This document shows, one piece after another, positions 1 to 11,144 of a stretch of 64,000 nt of DNA (position 1 is the first letter of the stretch; each line of letters begins with the position of its first letter). Source of the DNA: Sphagnum compactum. Taxonomy: Eukaryota; Bryophyta; Sphagnopsida; Sphagnales. Location: positions 372,001 through 436,000 of the forward strand of contig OZ234504.1 in the NCBI GenBank assembly GCA_965153455.1, in the 5' to 3' direction. The notes below the pieces were generated by a model, which saw only the letters and a list, made by a program, of their open reading frames with translations, was not told where the DNA came from and searched no databases. The translations under genes were made by a program, and so were the position numbers.

Positions 1-5
1 TGAAA

Positions 6-206
6 ATGTTTAATTGCATTGCCTTTGCTTTAATCCCTATAGAAAATAGAAAGAAGCTAGACTATAAGTTTGAAGAATGCATCTTTCTTGGGTATAATGA
101 GGAAAATAAAGGCTATAGGTTGATGAGAAAAGCAAATAGATTTGTTCTTATTTCAAAAGATGTCATTTTTCAAAAAGCAACAAGAATGACAAAGCATCAA
201 AGTTAA
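6..206 (+). pseudogene. Copia integrase C-terminal fragment
   Basis: An open stretch of 66 codons reads through KKLDYKFEECIFLGY and KGYRLMRKANRFVLISKDVIF. This is the typical Copia integrase C-terminal module, in which family members read roughly K-LD-K-F-C-FLGY followed by a KGYR strand and a (S/R)-DV-F end. It marks the junction between integrase and reverse transcriptase. The following 250-477 stretch, rich in Ser, Gln and Lys, matches the poorly conserved linker normally found there. The catalytic core of integrase is not in the window. Confidence 0.85.
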
Positions 207-769
207 AGAAGAAGGCAAAGGTGACTTCATTGAAAAAGAAAAGCTCCAATTGGATTCATCATTTTTCAAAAAATCTCCTATAATGGGATCTCCTCAAAAA
301 GGGGGAGCTTTTCAACCTACAATGCATCAAACAATCTCTCAAACATCAACTTCAAATCTTGGTCAAGAAGTATTGGTTTCACCACTTGAATCTTCAAGCC
401 TTAATAGTTCACAAAGTTTTCTAGTTGAACAAGATGGAGATGGTACTATTGTAAAGGGAAAAAATGAAGTAATTTAATAATCACCTTCACACAAGGGTTG
501 TAACTTCCACAGAACTATACACCTCACCCATGACAAGTCCAAGAAGGGAAGTAAGACAAAGAAGACCACCTTCAAGGCTAATTTAAACAATTGAAGGAAA
601 ATCTACATTTGCAAGGAAACCTACAAGATTACTCACTCAAACTTTTTTAAGAGAACTAATCAATATGCAAGAAGCATTGTCAGGAATAGATGCTAACCAT
701 TGAAAGAATGCAATAAGTGAAGAATTGAAATCATTAAAGAAAAATCATACCTAGAACTTGACTATCTTG

Positions 770-1412
770 CCTCCAAATTGGAATGTGATTGGTTACAAGT
801 GGATATTTTAAATCAAGTTCAATCTTAATGGTATAATAACAAAGTACAAAGTGAGATTAGTTACAAAAGGGTATACACAACAAGAAGGCATTGATTATCA
901 AGAAACCTTTTCTCTAGTTGTAAAACTCACTTCAATTAGAGTGTTGTTAACCCTAGCAATACATCATAAATTGGATATTCAATAAATGGATGTAAAAACA
1001 ACGTTCTCAATGGCCAACTTGATAAAAAAATCTACATGGAAATACCTAAGGGGTTGCTTCAAGAACAAATAATTTCAAAGTTCGTATGCAAGCTAGAAAA
1101 GGCCTTGTATGGTCTAAAATAGTCACCTCATCAATGTTACCAATGTTTAAAATTTTTTTTGGTTTCTAACCATTTTCATAATAGTGAGGTAGACTCAAAT
1201 GTTTACATAAAGTCTGAAAGAAAAAAATTGATAATTATTGTTGTTTATGTTGATGATTCCATACTATTAAGCAATAATGTTGACTTGATGGAGGACACCA
1301 AGAAGCTTCTTTCAAAGGAATTTGAAATGTCAGATTTAGGATTTTTCCACTTTTGTTTTGGGATGGAGATCCTTTACGACAAGGAGCTTGGGATCTTATT
1401 AATTAATCAATA
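770..1412 (+). pseudogene. Copia reverse transcriptase, broken
   Basis: The domain opens with PPNWNVIGYKWIFKIKF and continues through KVRLVTKGYTQQEGIDYQETF and KLTSIRVLLTLA, the usual start of Copia reverse transcriptase. A stop replaces a residue after HHKLDIQ, and another follows KALYGLK. The catalytic segment IIIVVYVDDSILLSNN, with the YVDD box, is intact in the open stretch from 1159. MSDLGFFHFCFGMEI follows, where the family has MSDLG-hhhFLG-E. Stops and shifts make it non-functional. Confidence 0.9.
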
Positions 1413-1429
1413 AAGATATATTGAAAAAA

Positions 1430-3165
1430 AAATATTTCAAAGATATATGTGGTCCTGTAATTTAGCCATTATTTTAATGGAGGTTGAAACTAAGTAAAGA
1501 AGATTCACCTTAGACCAAAAAAGAAAAAACAAAGATGGTAAACATACATTACCAAAATGTAGTCAACAACTTAATGCACGCCATGGTGAACACAAGGCCT
1601 AACATTGCATATGTTGTCAGCTTAGTTACTCAATACTTATAAAATCTTGGAGAAAAACATTGGCTTGTAGTCAAAAGAATAATGAAATACTTAAAAGGAA
1701 TGATGGGCAAGGGGTTCATATATAGAAGGACCAACACACCTCTTTTATTACAAGGCTATTCCGATGTTGATTGGGCCAGTGACGCACTCCCAACTCCTTG
1801 AGGGACTCAAATGTGAGTCCAAATAAAAACAGTGGAAGAGTAAGAAGTCGGGGCACGCTCCCTAGCTCGCAGCACTTTGGAGGGGTAGAGGGCCGTGATG
1901 GAGCTCCAGGATAGGACTAGGAAGAATGATAAGCATCAACTACTCACACGGACCTGCACAAAACCAACACAAAGTGGTTAGTGCATAGTTGGAGCATTTT
2001 AGGTGCTAGGACGAGCCACAGGCAACTCGAACTCACAAGACTCACCATGGCCTGGACTTGGGGGAAGCCACCACCTTCCCCTTATAGTGTATTCTGTGCC
2101 TCTTCACGAGGCCCACATCTAAATAGCATTTTGTCTCGGGACTCTCAAATGGGAGTCCCGACCCGAGAGTCCTGAAATTGTCAAAGTTGGGACTCTCGCA
2201 ACTTTGGGGGCCCATAACTTTGCGTGCAGACCTCGCATTGAGATGAGGTCTAAAGCAAAGTTATATCCCTCATTGAGATTTTTCCAACGGTATGTCGCAC
2301 ACCACCTGCATGCATGGAAATCGGGTCGATTCTTGACTTTTAGTGATCGGGAGTCAAACTGCCAATTTGATTCTCGACCCTTCTTCTGGCCATAACTTGT
2401 GTTTCAAATGTCCAAATGGATCATGTGAACCCATTTTAGACATTTACATTTCAATATATTTTCAATGATATAAAGAACTCATCAATCCATTGGGTTTTGA
2501 CCTCTGCAATCACTCTCTAAACATTCAGGAGTCCACCAGAACTCCAACTCCCAAAATGGGAGTTCCCTTGGGAGTGTGAGGGCCTGTTCCCTCACTCTCT
2601 TGCACTCCCGAGAGCATGCGGCATGACTCGCGGGTTTCCCTTTTGGCCTGCAACTTGTAACCCCTTGTCTTGATTGCGAGCCCAAGGCTAGGGTTGCGAC
2701 ATAGAAGGACGAACACACCTCTTTCATTACAAGGCTATTTCAATGTTGATTGGGCCAGAGACGTTGACAATAAGAAATCCACAATAGGATACTCCTTCTT
2801 CCTTGCTAATGGAGTTGTAAGTTGGACAAGTAAAACAAAGAGTAATGGCTCTGTCAAGTATAGGAATAAGAATATATGGCTTTGTCTTGAGCTTCAACAG
2901 AAGCAATATGGATAAGGAGACTACTTGCAAGCTTGGATAAGAAACAAGAATAACCTACTATTATTCATTCAAATAACCAAAGTGCAATAGCTCTCACTGA
3001 AAACCCTAAGTTCCATGCAAGGAGTAAGCATATTGATACATAAGTTCATTTTGTAAAAGAACAAGTGCAAGCAAAAGATATCAAAGTTGAATATTGTAGC
3101 ATTCAAGATATGGTTGCAAACATTCTTACAAAAGCTTTAGCAAGAGAAAACATGAACATTGTATG
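1430..3165 (+). pseudogene. Copia RNase H, interrupted by a foreign insert
   Basis: The connection and RNase H region continues with TRPNIAYVVSLVTQYL and a GYSDVDWASD motif near 1757-1784. It then breaks off and resumes at 2701 with a second copy of the same motif, followed by KKSTIGYSFFLANGVVSW, HSNNQSAIAL, HARSKHIDT and a terminal EYCSIQDMVANILTKAL. These match the DWAGD-D-RKSTSGY, D-(N/S)-SA--L, R-KHID and DI-TK(A/P)L blocks of Copia RNase H. The two copies of the DWA-D segment flank unrelated sequence at 1785-2700. Several stops and shifts are present. Confidence 0.88.
1785..2700. mobile_element. Foreign ~0.9 kb insert inside Copia RNase H
   Basis: This stretch has no similarity to Copia pol and is visibly richer in G+C than its flanks. 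It carries several copies of a GGGACTC/GAGTCCC type motif, including a self-complementary GGGACTC...GAGTCCC near 2138-2160 and an AACTCCCAAAATGGGAGTT palindrome near 2543-2562. Lengthy non-coding text with 'cataact' motifs resembles LTR or untranslated retroelement sequence, but I cannot name a family. It is bounded by 63-bp direct repeats of the Copia host (1722-1784 and 2701-2763). No coding capacity is evident. Confidence 0.6.
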
Positions 3166-3330
3166 AGTTGATGGGAATAATAGACCTCAAATTTGAAATG
3201 GAGGATAATGATACTCAATTACTTGTACCTCCTACTTCAAGCATTACAACAAACAAAGAAGACTTCACTGGAATTCATAGAAATGCAGTTAGAAAGAAGA
3301 CATAATCTGTCTAATATTAATAAAAGGGAG

Positions 3331-3505
3331 TGTAGAGAATATGAAAGATTAGGGTTATAGTTTAGTTTGATTGGTTACACATAGAAGTCTTGTATGCATC
3401 CATCTGAAAGGACATGACTGTTCTAAGAGGTTACACCCTCTCATTGTAAAGACTACAAATCTTTTGAACAACAACTGTAATACAAATTTCTTTCTTACCT
3501 CACCA
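3331..3505 (+). repeat. Copia polypurine tract and 3' LTR start (short or truncated)
   Basis: A purine run, taaaagggag at 3321-3330, is followed directly by TGTAGAGAATATG, the usual arrangement of a Copia polypurine tract and an LTR beginning with TG. The LTR-like, non-coding text runs to about 3505, where a CA dinucleotide precedes PPR-like sequence. The right end is a guess because no 5' LTR is available for comparison. Confidence 0.55.
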
Positions 3506-4034
3506 TGAGTCTTCCCTCATGTCCACTTTGTTGAGTTCTGATACATATGTGTCAACCAAGCTACTGCCCAAAAAGCTATTTGAATTGACTCCACTTTGAA
3601 TGATTTGCTTATGAGAACACCTGCCCTCATCAATTGCAACTATGTTGGCACATGCATTCAACACCCCCCCCCCATAAAAGTACCAGAGTTTGGCCACACA
3701 CCAAGTCTTGTGGCATTTGTTGAAATAGTTCCAGTGCTTCTGCCCTTGCCCACATTGCACATGTCCCAAAATCATGGCAGACCAAGTGCTCACATCTGGA
3801 GATGGCATCTTGTTGAACAAACCTTGAAGCTTTTGATGTTGGTGTACTCCATGCAATCATATTTGAAAAGGAGAATTCCAACCTTAACATTTCCTTTGTA
3901 AGTAACAATTCAATCTTATTAATAAGCCCCTCAATTGTATGTCCCTGCCATTCTAGCCTAGGTTGAAAATGCTGACAAAATGTGTAGGAATAGAAATTAT
4001 GCTCAGCCAATGAGGCAATGTGACATGCACCCAA
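3500..4034 (-). pseudogene. PPR-protein pseudogene fragment (frameshifted)
   Basis: On the minus strand one frame reads LFNKMPSPDVSTWSAMI and GVLNACANIVAIDEG, then HKQIIQSGVNSNSFLGSSLVDTYV. These are the hallmarks of plant PLS-type pentatricopeptide repeats (LF-KMP--DV--W--MI; VL-ACA---A---G---H--II--G; F-G-SLVD-YVK). Part of the missing text (EALELFQQMPQDLV) appears in another frame of the same strand, so at least one shift occurs between about 3690 and 3760. A run of ten C (ten G on the coding strand) near 3665 sits in this zone. Only about three repeats remain. The family acts in organelle RNA processing, but this copy cannot. Confidence 0.85.
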
Positions 4035-4049
4035 GAGGCCTAGTCTTTT

Positions 4050-4240
4050 TCTTTTTGGGGCAGATGGTGGTGTATTGGTTTTTTCCTGTTCCCAATGTGT
4101 TTACACTGTGCTCTCATCAAGTGCCCAAGGGGTTCCCATCAAATTCCCAATGTGTTCCTCAAGATCTTCCCAATAGGACCACACTTTTGTCCCATATGCT
4201 TTGCCCAAAGTTGTCATCTTTTCACCTATATAGCCAATCC
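4050..4240 (-). repeat. Dispersed repeat, copy 1 (inverted relative to 51350)
   Basis: Read on the minus strand this segment follows the same word order as the plus strand at about 51350-51500: a 'catatggga' word, 'ctattggga', 'cttgagga', 'ttgggaa', 'gatga-a-cac' and 'aaca-ggaaaaa'. Similarity looks like 65-75 percent by eye. It is presumably part of an old interspersed family, and neither copy encodes anything I recognise. Confidence 0.55.
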
Positions 4241-5020
4241 AAAGGGTAGACTCCCCACATCTCTACCTGAAGTGTAAAAATAGCTTTTGGGAGCCTCACT
4301 AGTTTCAATAATTTTCTGGTGATGGGCAGCCAAAATGGCTCATTACAAAAAAAAAGTTCCCACAATCTAATTACTGTAATACACAAATGAATAAGTATAC
4401 TAGAGGTTTCCTACACCCCACACACAACTTCAAACAAAGCCAAATGAAATGAACATTTTGAGCCATTGAATAGTTCCAAACTTCATAACATCTTTGCTTG
4501 AATATGGCAAGGTTATGTTGAAACCCAGATAAGGACTAACTACCTAACTAAAATTGAGTAAAAACAAGTTGAAACGTCCATTCTACCACCAGAATGCAAG
4601 AACGAGATGCAGAAAGAGATGATCTACGATTTCCCCAACAACTGGCTTTCCTTTGATTTGAAGGAGAATTCTGGTTGGTCTTTCTGCTGCCTTTCAATTT
4701 GATGGGCATTGACAATATTGTCAAAAATGAGCCCATTCATTCCCCATGAACTGACCTTCACTACTACTCTTTTAACACCCACTCTTTCTACTATTATGTA
4801 GCATGGAATGAGCCAGGCTGAGCCTATCCCACTAAGTAAGTAGTTGGCATTATTTAATCTGGCATAATCTGCCCACTCAGACCGTTACAAAACGTAATCT
4901 TCCACGTTAGACCATATCCTGTAGGTAGGTAGGTAGGTCGAGAATTCTGGTTCTTAACCTGCCTAGGGAACACGAAGAACAATCCACACTGGGCTGGAGA
5001 CTAAATGAGCGAGAGAATAC
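4241..5020. other. Gene-free interval downstream of the SDR gene
   Basis: I see no gene here. It probably includes the 3' untranslated region of the minus-strand dehydrogenase, next to 5021. A short GTAG microsatellite of about five units lies at 4920-4938. The small open stretch at 4548-4736 (-) has no family resemblance. Confidence 0.5.
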
Positions 5021-7458
5021 TTAAAACTCGATTTCAGTCCGATCTGCCCAGAATTTTCCAGAACCTCCTTTGTGAGATTGCAGTGCCAGCCACACTGGGG
5101 TATCAGCACCTTGATCAACAGTTCTGGGACCGAGGTGGTCGCTAAGGTCTGTGTCCACATGACCAGGGCAGCAGCTGAACACATTGATGAGCTTTGATTT
5201 CCCCCCGGCAGCAGCAAGTCTAGTGTTGTTGTGCAGAACACTCACATAAGCATTGACTGCCATCTTAGAGACAGCGTAGCTGCGATACGGGTATGCATAC
5301 CCCGCCTTCCTCATGTCAGGCCAATCCTCTTCTTTCCATGTTCCATTTTCCGTTTCCGCCAAGTACGCAGCGACAGACCTGTCCACTAAGTCTTCCGTGA
5401 TGTGCTCCCGATCGGAAAATGTAGTTTTAAGCTGATTCTTGTTTCCCAAGTTCTGAATTCATAGATTCACCACACACACAACAACAAATTATAATTTGTT
5501 AATACACGATCAATTAATGCAGTGTGTCGAAGTCCGTTGAAAATAATGTACAAATCAGGATTGATTTTGATTTTTTGGGGTCCGTAGTGATCAATGGTGG
5601 GAGCATGATTTTAATTTAAAATCATGAATTCTACTTGTAGGCGGCCAAGCTTGAATGGATGCATGCACATTTGATTGTGCCGAGAATAGTTAAGCCTTAC
5701 TGCATTTTGGATTGAAGAAATCATCACTGGCTACACATTCCTTTCATAGAAGTACACAGTTTAAGAGATACACATTCCTTCCATAGAATTACATAGTTGA
5801 AGAGATATATGTATTGCTTTCATAGAACTACATAGTGTAATCTTGAGACGCTTTGAAGAATACCTCAAGGAGTTTTCAGTTTGGACAAAAGCTTGAATCC
5901 TGAGATGCTATGGACCGTGGATACACGAGGGCTCAACACAAGTTTACCTTGAGTACACCAGCTCTAGATGACACAACAACAATCCGAGCACCTCCAGGGG
6001 TGTTGCGTGCAAGTGGGAGCAAAGCCTTGGTCACATTCTTCACACCGAAATAGTTTGTGTTCATAATAGATATTGCATCTTCGAAGTTGGCTCCCATCTC
6101 ATTGCTCGATGTCGCTGCATTATTGATCTGGAGTAGCAAACGCAAAGCTCAATTAATTAGCCTGTCAGTGCAATAGATCTGCATTATCTACAATTTTTAA
6201 CCCTATCTGTACGCAGACAGGGGTTACAGTATTAGGTTCATAAGGGTTTAGGGTTTTAGGGTTTTTAGGGTATTGAACAGGCTTGTGTGTACGTGTGCAG
6301 AAAGAATGTTATGGCCACTGAAATTACTGGATTTGGTGGTCTAATTTTATTATTTTAGTTAGCCCTAATAGTTAAATGTGTAATAAGGTTTTTAGAGTAC
6401 CAATGGAATTGCTAGAAAGGGGTCACTTTTTTCAATGTTTAGTAGAAAATGGTTTTGTATGGACCCCAAGACTTTTTTTTCAGACCAACGGGGTTGCTGG
6501 ATTTGGTGGTTTGAATTTTGTTTTTTAAAGTTATGTTGAGTGAACTAACAGTCAATTCGTACCTGCTATTTTCAGACAGGATTCTAGCACAGTACTTGTT
6601 TCTTTAGTATAATCATGGTATTATTTAGACTTGGTTCAACTCTCACAAACAATTGAACAGGTTTGAAATGCCAAATTTCTCAAAATTTACAATTCTCAGT
6701 CTAGCTGAGCTTTACTTGGTTTGGATCCTAACTAGTACTACTTCCTACAATATACTAATACAGTTAGTTTACAGGACGATAATCCTCACAACCAATGTTC
6801 GCGCGTTTGGAAAGTTACAAGAGAAGAATTTTAGAATAATATGTTTACCAGAATGTCAATCCCACCGTAAGTCTGGCGCAGCCACTCTGCAAGTTCATGG
6901 GCGGACTGTTCGCGGCTAACATCAAGAGTATGGAAAGCCACTCGGTCATCAAGCCCTTCGCTTTTCAACGATTCTATAGCTTGTTCTGCACGATTCGCAT
7001 CGCGAGCGGTAAGTACGACCGTAATGCCCTGTTTGGCTAGCTGGCGTACAATCGCCAAGCCAATTCCCTTGTTTGCGCCAGTCACCACCGCCACCGTATC
7101 CTTGGACCACCACTGCCTGAAATTGAACAGTAGTCAGGATCATAGATCGTGACTAAAACAACACATCCAGGCTAATTGCAGAAAACCACGTTTCATTGAA
7201 AAAATGAAACGGTTCTGAAACTAAATCCATTCGGTGTGGTTTCTGTTTAATATAATAATAAAAATTCAGCCCCGCTTGAAGAGTCCCTGAAGTTTTTAGA
7301 GCAATTTTTAGAGTCAATTTGTACCTGCTATTTTGAAAACCTAATTCTTGAGATCAATTTTTATGCCATTTCATTGATTTTCTTAAAAACCAATTTAGCC
7401 GCAACATAAACAAGGAGACAATTGCATGGCCTATTTACCGCTCAACTTCTTGCCCCAT
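5021..7458 (-). CDS. Short-chain dehydrogenase/reductase (carbonyl reductase / neomenthol-dehydrogenase-like)
   Basis: Four exons join in phase: 7439-7458, 6849-7116, 5948-6127 and 5021-5452, giving 299 residues. Exon 1 is only 20 bp (MGQEVER) and was chosen because it splices in phase to QWWSKDTVAVVTGANKGIG, the usual N-terminus of plant carbonyl-reductase-like SDRs. The nucleotide-binding motif TGANKGIG is at residues 19-26, INNAA (NNAG equivalent) at 97-101, the catalytic Ser at 149/150, and YAVSK with Tyr215 and Lys219. The long Ser-Tyr spacing is typical of the monomeric plant group that includes salutaridine and menthone reductases. The enzyme should reduce a carbonyl with NAD(P)H in the cytosol; the substrate cannot be read from sequence. 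All introns are GT-AG (donors gtaaat, gtaaac, gtaaac). No stops or shifts are seen. Confidence 0.9.
5733..5843. repeat. Three-unit tandem repeat in SDR intron 3
   Basis: Three imperfect units with period about 37 bp begin at 5733, 5770 and 5807. Each carries a 'cattcctt(t/c)catagaa' core followed by 'tacatagtt-aagagat'. They lie wholly within the third intron of the dehydrogenase gene. Confidence 0.8.
6235..6275 (+). repeat. Short telomere-like (TTTAGGG) tract in SDR intron 2
   Basis: About four degenerate copies of the plant telomere heptamer appear in a row (gggttta, gggtttta, gggttttta, ggg). The tract is short and lies in an intron, so it is an interstitial telomere-like sequence, not a chromosome end. 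Confidence 0.75.
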
Positions 7459-8230
7459 ATTGTTTTTCAGCTGGATTAATGTCCCTCGCCCTGCTCGCTT
7501 TCGGGATCTGCACGATCTCCACAAACCTCGTATCTTGGATGAAGCTCGCTGGAGCTCTCAACGCCAGCTTCAAAGTTCACTATTATCTCACTTTCTGCAA
7601 CTTGCTCTGGTGTGATATTCTTTTTGATGCATGTACCTTGATGAAGTAATTTCACTATTGCGACCTGACTATAACTGAGAGATCTGCTATTCTCTGTCCG
7701 GCACCTCTTTGAGAAGTCTGGTATCCATTGCACCTCATTTATACTCAGCAACGACCGGTGAGTATAGAATTTCTCACGAGGTTTCATGTGTCGATTGTAA
7801 ATTTTGTAGATTCCTGGCGTGTCCTTCAAGCGTCCAAAGGAAGAGCCGTCCTAGAAGATATTTCTCTCAACTTTGCCTCAGGTTTGGAAATGTAAGTTAG
7901 GTGTAGAGAGGCTATCTCATGGCACTAGTAAGTTGCAAGGCATCGGGCCTCGTCCTAACTGCAGGGACGGGAAGACACCTACTTTCAGCTGGAATACCCA
8001 ACCCCACCAACAGCATACGTGTGTGCGCGACCTGCATCTGTAGAAAACGGGCGATAGCTGATCAGGTGCGGTTGACCTCAAGGTCTAAGGAACAGATGCT
8101 GTTGGGCACAGAATGTGTAATCACAGCAGCCTAATGCAAAAAGACCCTAGTGAGGGTGTCTTTCCGTCAGCTCGCTGGTGTCACAGTTGCACACACGACA
8201 TATTCTTTTTCCATTAGCTTGCTGTTGTTA
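7459..8230. other. Upstream region of the SDR gene
   Basis: This is the presumed promoter and 5' untranslated region of the minus-strand dehydrogenase. It has moderate G+C compared with the AT-rich DNA beyond it. A 117-codon open stretch at 7476-7829 (-) has no family resemblance and ends just upstream of the chosen start. I could not place a TATA box with confidence. Confidence 0.4.
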
Positions 8231-10139
8231 CATTATTTGCAGAGGACGTATGGTGATGACAGCAATGTACTGAAAAAGCCATAGGAAGCTGCCCACGGAA
8301 AGACGCTAAACACGTAGATATTCCATAAAAGAAGGGTTTTAACATGCAACCGAGAATGAAGTACTAATGAATGATAGATGGAGTAATTGAAAGTACCCTC
8401 ACTTTGGGTGCGTTGCTTTTGGTTCTGGAAAATGTGAACATAATAACAAAAGGGCTCTAGTGAAGGATGTGTTTTTATTTGTGAAATAGGCATCGTGTTT
8501 TGTTTCTTGTGTTTATGTTTTGCAAGTTTTTGTCAGCAATGGTGTTGTTGCTAATTTATGTGACATGTATTTGTTTTGTTGTTAAATGTTAATGTGTGGT
8601 ATGTGAATTTGATTCTTATTCATTGTGGAGTCTTGGCTTTGAAAGAAATGATAGAAATTGCATGCCTATAATGTGACAAACAAACCCCCATAATCAAACA
8701 ATATTTTTGAATTTGTTGGTTTTGTTTTGTGAAAACGAATCCAACTTACTCTTATACCAAACAATGTCCTTGGAAAAATTATTTGCATTTTTTCTTGGGT
8801 GAAAGCACATTAGGATGATCTCCTTTGGGGGCACTTTTCCATTTATCGATAAAGGTATGTTTTGTTTGAATTTCACAAAATGTAGTATATTTAATCTTGA
8901 GTTTAAATTTTAATGTTTTGATTTTTACAAAACTAATTTTATTTAATATTATTTTTAAAAATAAAATAAATCTAATAATTTAAAAGAAACGAACCATGGG
9001 TATATTTCTATGTGCGTAATATAATAGAACTTGTTTGTCATTTCAAACTGCCCTAATATTTAATTTCATTATGATACAAACATTTTTTTTTTTTTAATCT
9101 AAAAATAGGTCCACTTCAAAACACTTGTCACATATTTTTTTGCTAGTGATTATATGTGAAAATGTCAATTTATCACATACTTATGATATGGATCGTGAAA
9201 AAATCATTTATGATATGAAAATTATCAAACTTTTTAAATGGTTCATAAATTTGGTTTAAATTATATGAAATGACATGTGAAATAACTACTACAAGTTTCA
9301 TAAAAGTTAAAAATTATTTTAATCATTTTTTAATGCATTTGCATTTTTAACCATGATGGAACATATATTTTTCATGCAAATATCCTCCAAGCCACCATAA
9401 TATAAAGAGAAAATTATTACTATTATTTTTTTGGATTATGCTTTACAATAGTATGCAAAAACATTGTGACTTTTTTTTGCATTTTTGACATGGTTTAAGT
9501 TCAAAAAATGATCACTCAAAAAAACAATTCAATGGACAACACAAAACAAATCACCGTAATATGCTTTCACCCTCTTAAACTTTCTCAAAACAAGCCCAAA
9601 ACCAAATGTTCAAAACTTGACGAAAATATTTTTCACCCAATTTATTTTCAACTATATGCATGAAAATGTGTTATTTCTCTCCCATCACTAAACATAAATA
9701 AACATTAAGTTGACTATTTTATTTTTAGCAAGGTCAGTTTTTCCCATGCCCATAACTACACACAAAAATAACATTCCATTTGAATATCCTAAAACAATAA
9801 ACACAATTTCTCAAGACCGATTGTTCGATCATAATACCTTTTTGAACATTGATTCACATGCATGCAACCATTCACCAACTCTAGTTTACACTAGTCTAAT
9901 GTTAGCGTACCAAGTGATGTTCAATGGGGACCATGTTTTCCCTACAACTTTATTGAAAATTCAAACAATTAGAGTGCAAATGTTGTTTGACCTTCAAAGA
10001 TCCTCATTTAAACCACACATAAATTTGTTCTAAGAGTTGTAAGATTATCATGTTTTCATTCCAAAATTTATCATTGGTTTCATGCTTTTTCATACCATAT
10101 GTATCATGGACAAGATTTTTCTTCAATTTTATTAGGTAG
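8231..10139. other. AT-rich interval without a recognisable gene
   Basis: The tract is strongly AT-rich with many poly-T and poly-A runs. No open stretch shows a known domain. It looks like decayed transposon or intergenic sequence. Confidence 0.6.
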
Positions 10140-10639
10140 GTGGGTGGGCAATTATCCACAAGAGGACTTAGCCAAATTTGGTTACAAGTCTGAGAACTAC
10201 GTAGAAATTTTTATGAAACCCCACTATATACTAGCAACATGCAAGGACCTGTGGTCTAAACGTGACAATTTCTACTTTTGCCCACTCTAAATATGATAAC
10301 TTTGGGCCATTTTTTGGAAAGAAGACCTTTGAACAAGTCACAGCCCCTTTTAAAATTTCACCACCTAATAAACACTGATTGTGGAACAAAGTTTTGTGTG
10401 AATCTATATTTTCATTAAACCTAATGGTTTTTCCACTAACCAATCCAACTACAATAGCAATATAGCATTCAAATTTTAAATTAATGCTCATCCACAAGAG
10501 GAATTAGTCAAATTTGGCTACAGGTCAAAGAGTAATGTACCAATCCAACTACAATAGCAATATAGTATTCAAATTTTTAATTAATGCTCATCTACAAGAG
10601 GAATTAGCCAAATTTGGCTATAGGTCAAAGAGGAATGTG
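10140..10639 (+). repeat. 100-bp tandem duplication with a third diverged copy upstream
   Basis: Units 10440-10539 and 10540-10639 are nearly identical; both begin with ccaatccaac and include 'cacaagaggaattag-caaatttggcta'. A more diverged partial copy of the same core occurs at about 10150-10210. No protein is encoded. Confidence 0.85.
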
Positions 10640-11144
10640 AAAAAAAATTCAGTTATCAACAAAATCAGAATCATCGACCCTATTACAACCACACAAGTTC
10701 ATTCTCAGTTAATACAATTCTTTTACCTCATCTTTTCATAAATCATTATTGTAATTAGTTTCATTGAAAAAAAATTTGACTAATCAAGGATTTTAGCTAC
10801 TCAAATTTGAGTAGGTTTAGGGTCTACCATTACAATTGAACTGATTTGATTCTAAAGGCAATGTCAAAACCTAATTTGCAACAGAAATGAGAGAAAAGAT
10901 CTCACAAAACATACACTCGGTGGACTTGGAAGAGATTTGTGACAACATACCCACCAAATCCAGAAACTCCATCATATGATGACTTGAAAGCTTCACCTGC
11001 ATATGCAGAAGAGATCAAATGAATAAGCAGAATGATACCCAATTCTTATGCTTGCCATGGTAGCATGGTCAAGAAATCGCTGAGAAATTTTGCTGCACAA
11101 GTTTCTGAATTCAAATCCTCAGAACAGATTTGTTGTTATGGTTG
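10640..11144. other. Interval downstream of the AMP1-like gene
   Basis: I see no gene here. The part next to 11144 is expected to hold the 3' untranslated region of the minus-strand AMP1-like gene. The remainder is AT-rich. Confidence 0.45.

Larger units (their letters stand above)
1..3505 (+). mobile_element. Degenerate Ty1/Copia LTR retrotransposon, 3' half
   Basis: Fragments of the Copia pol polyprotein occur in the expected order: integrase C-terminus, linker, reverse transcriptase with YVDD, RNase H, then a polypurine tract and the start of a 3' LTR. The frame changes repeatedly and in-frame stops are common, so the element cannot encode a working polyprotein. The 5' part (gag, protease, integrase core, 5' LTR) lies outside the window. 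A foreign segment of about 0.9 kb interrupts RNase H. The order integrase before reverse transcriptase distinguishes Copia from Gypsy. Base composition is AT-rich, as in the neighbouring intergenic DNA. Confidence 0.92.

Noticed and set aside
6235-6275. A true telomere or subtelomere boundary
   Set aside because: Only about four degenerate units lie inside an intron of an intact gene.
7476-7829. 117-codon minus-strand ORF upstream of the SDR gene as its N-terminus
   Set aside because: It shows no SDR similarity. The 20-bp exon at 7439-7458 joins the conserved block in the correct phase.
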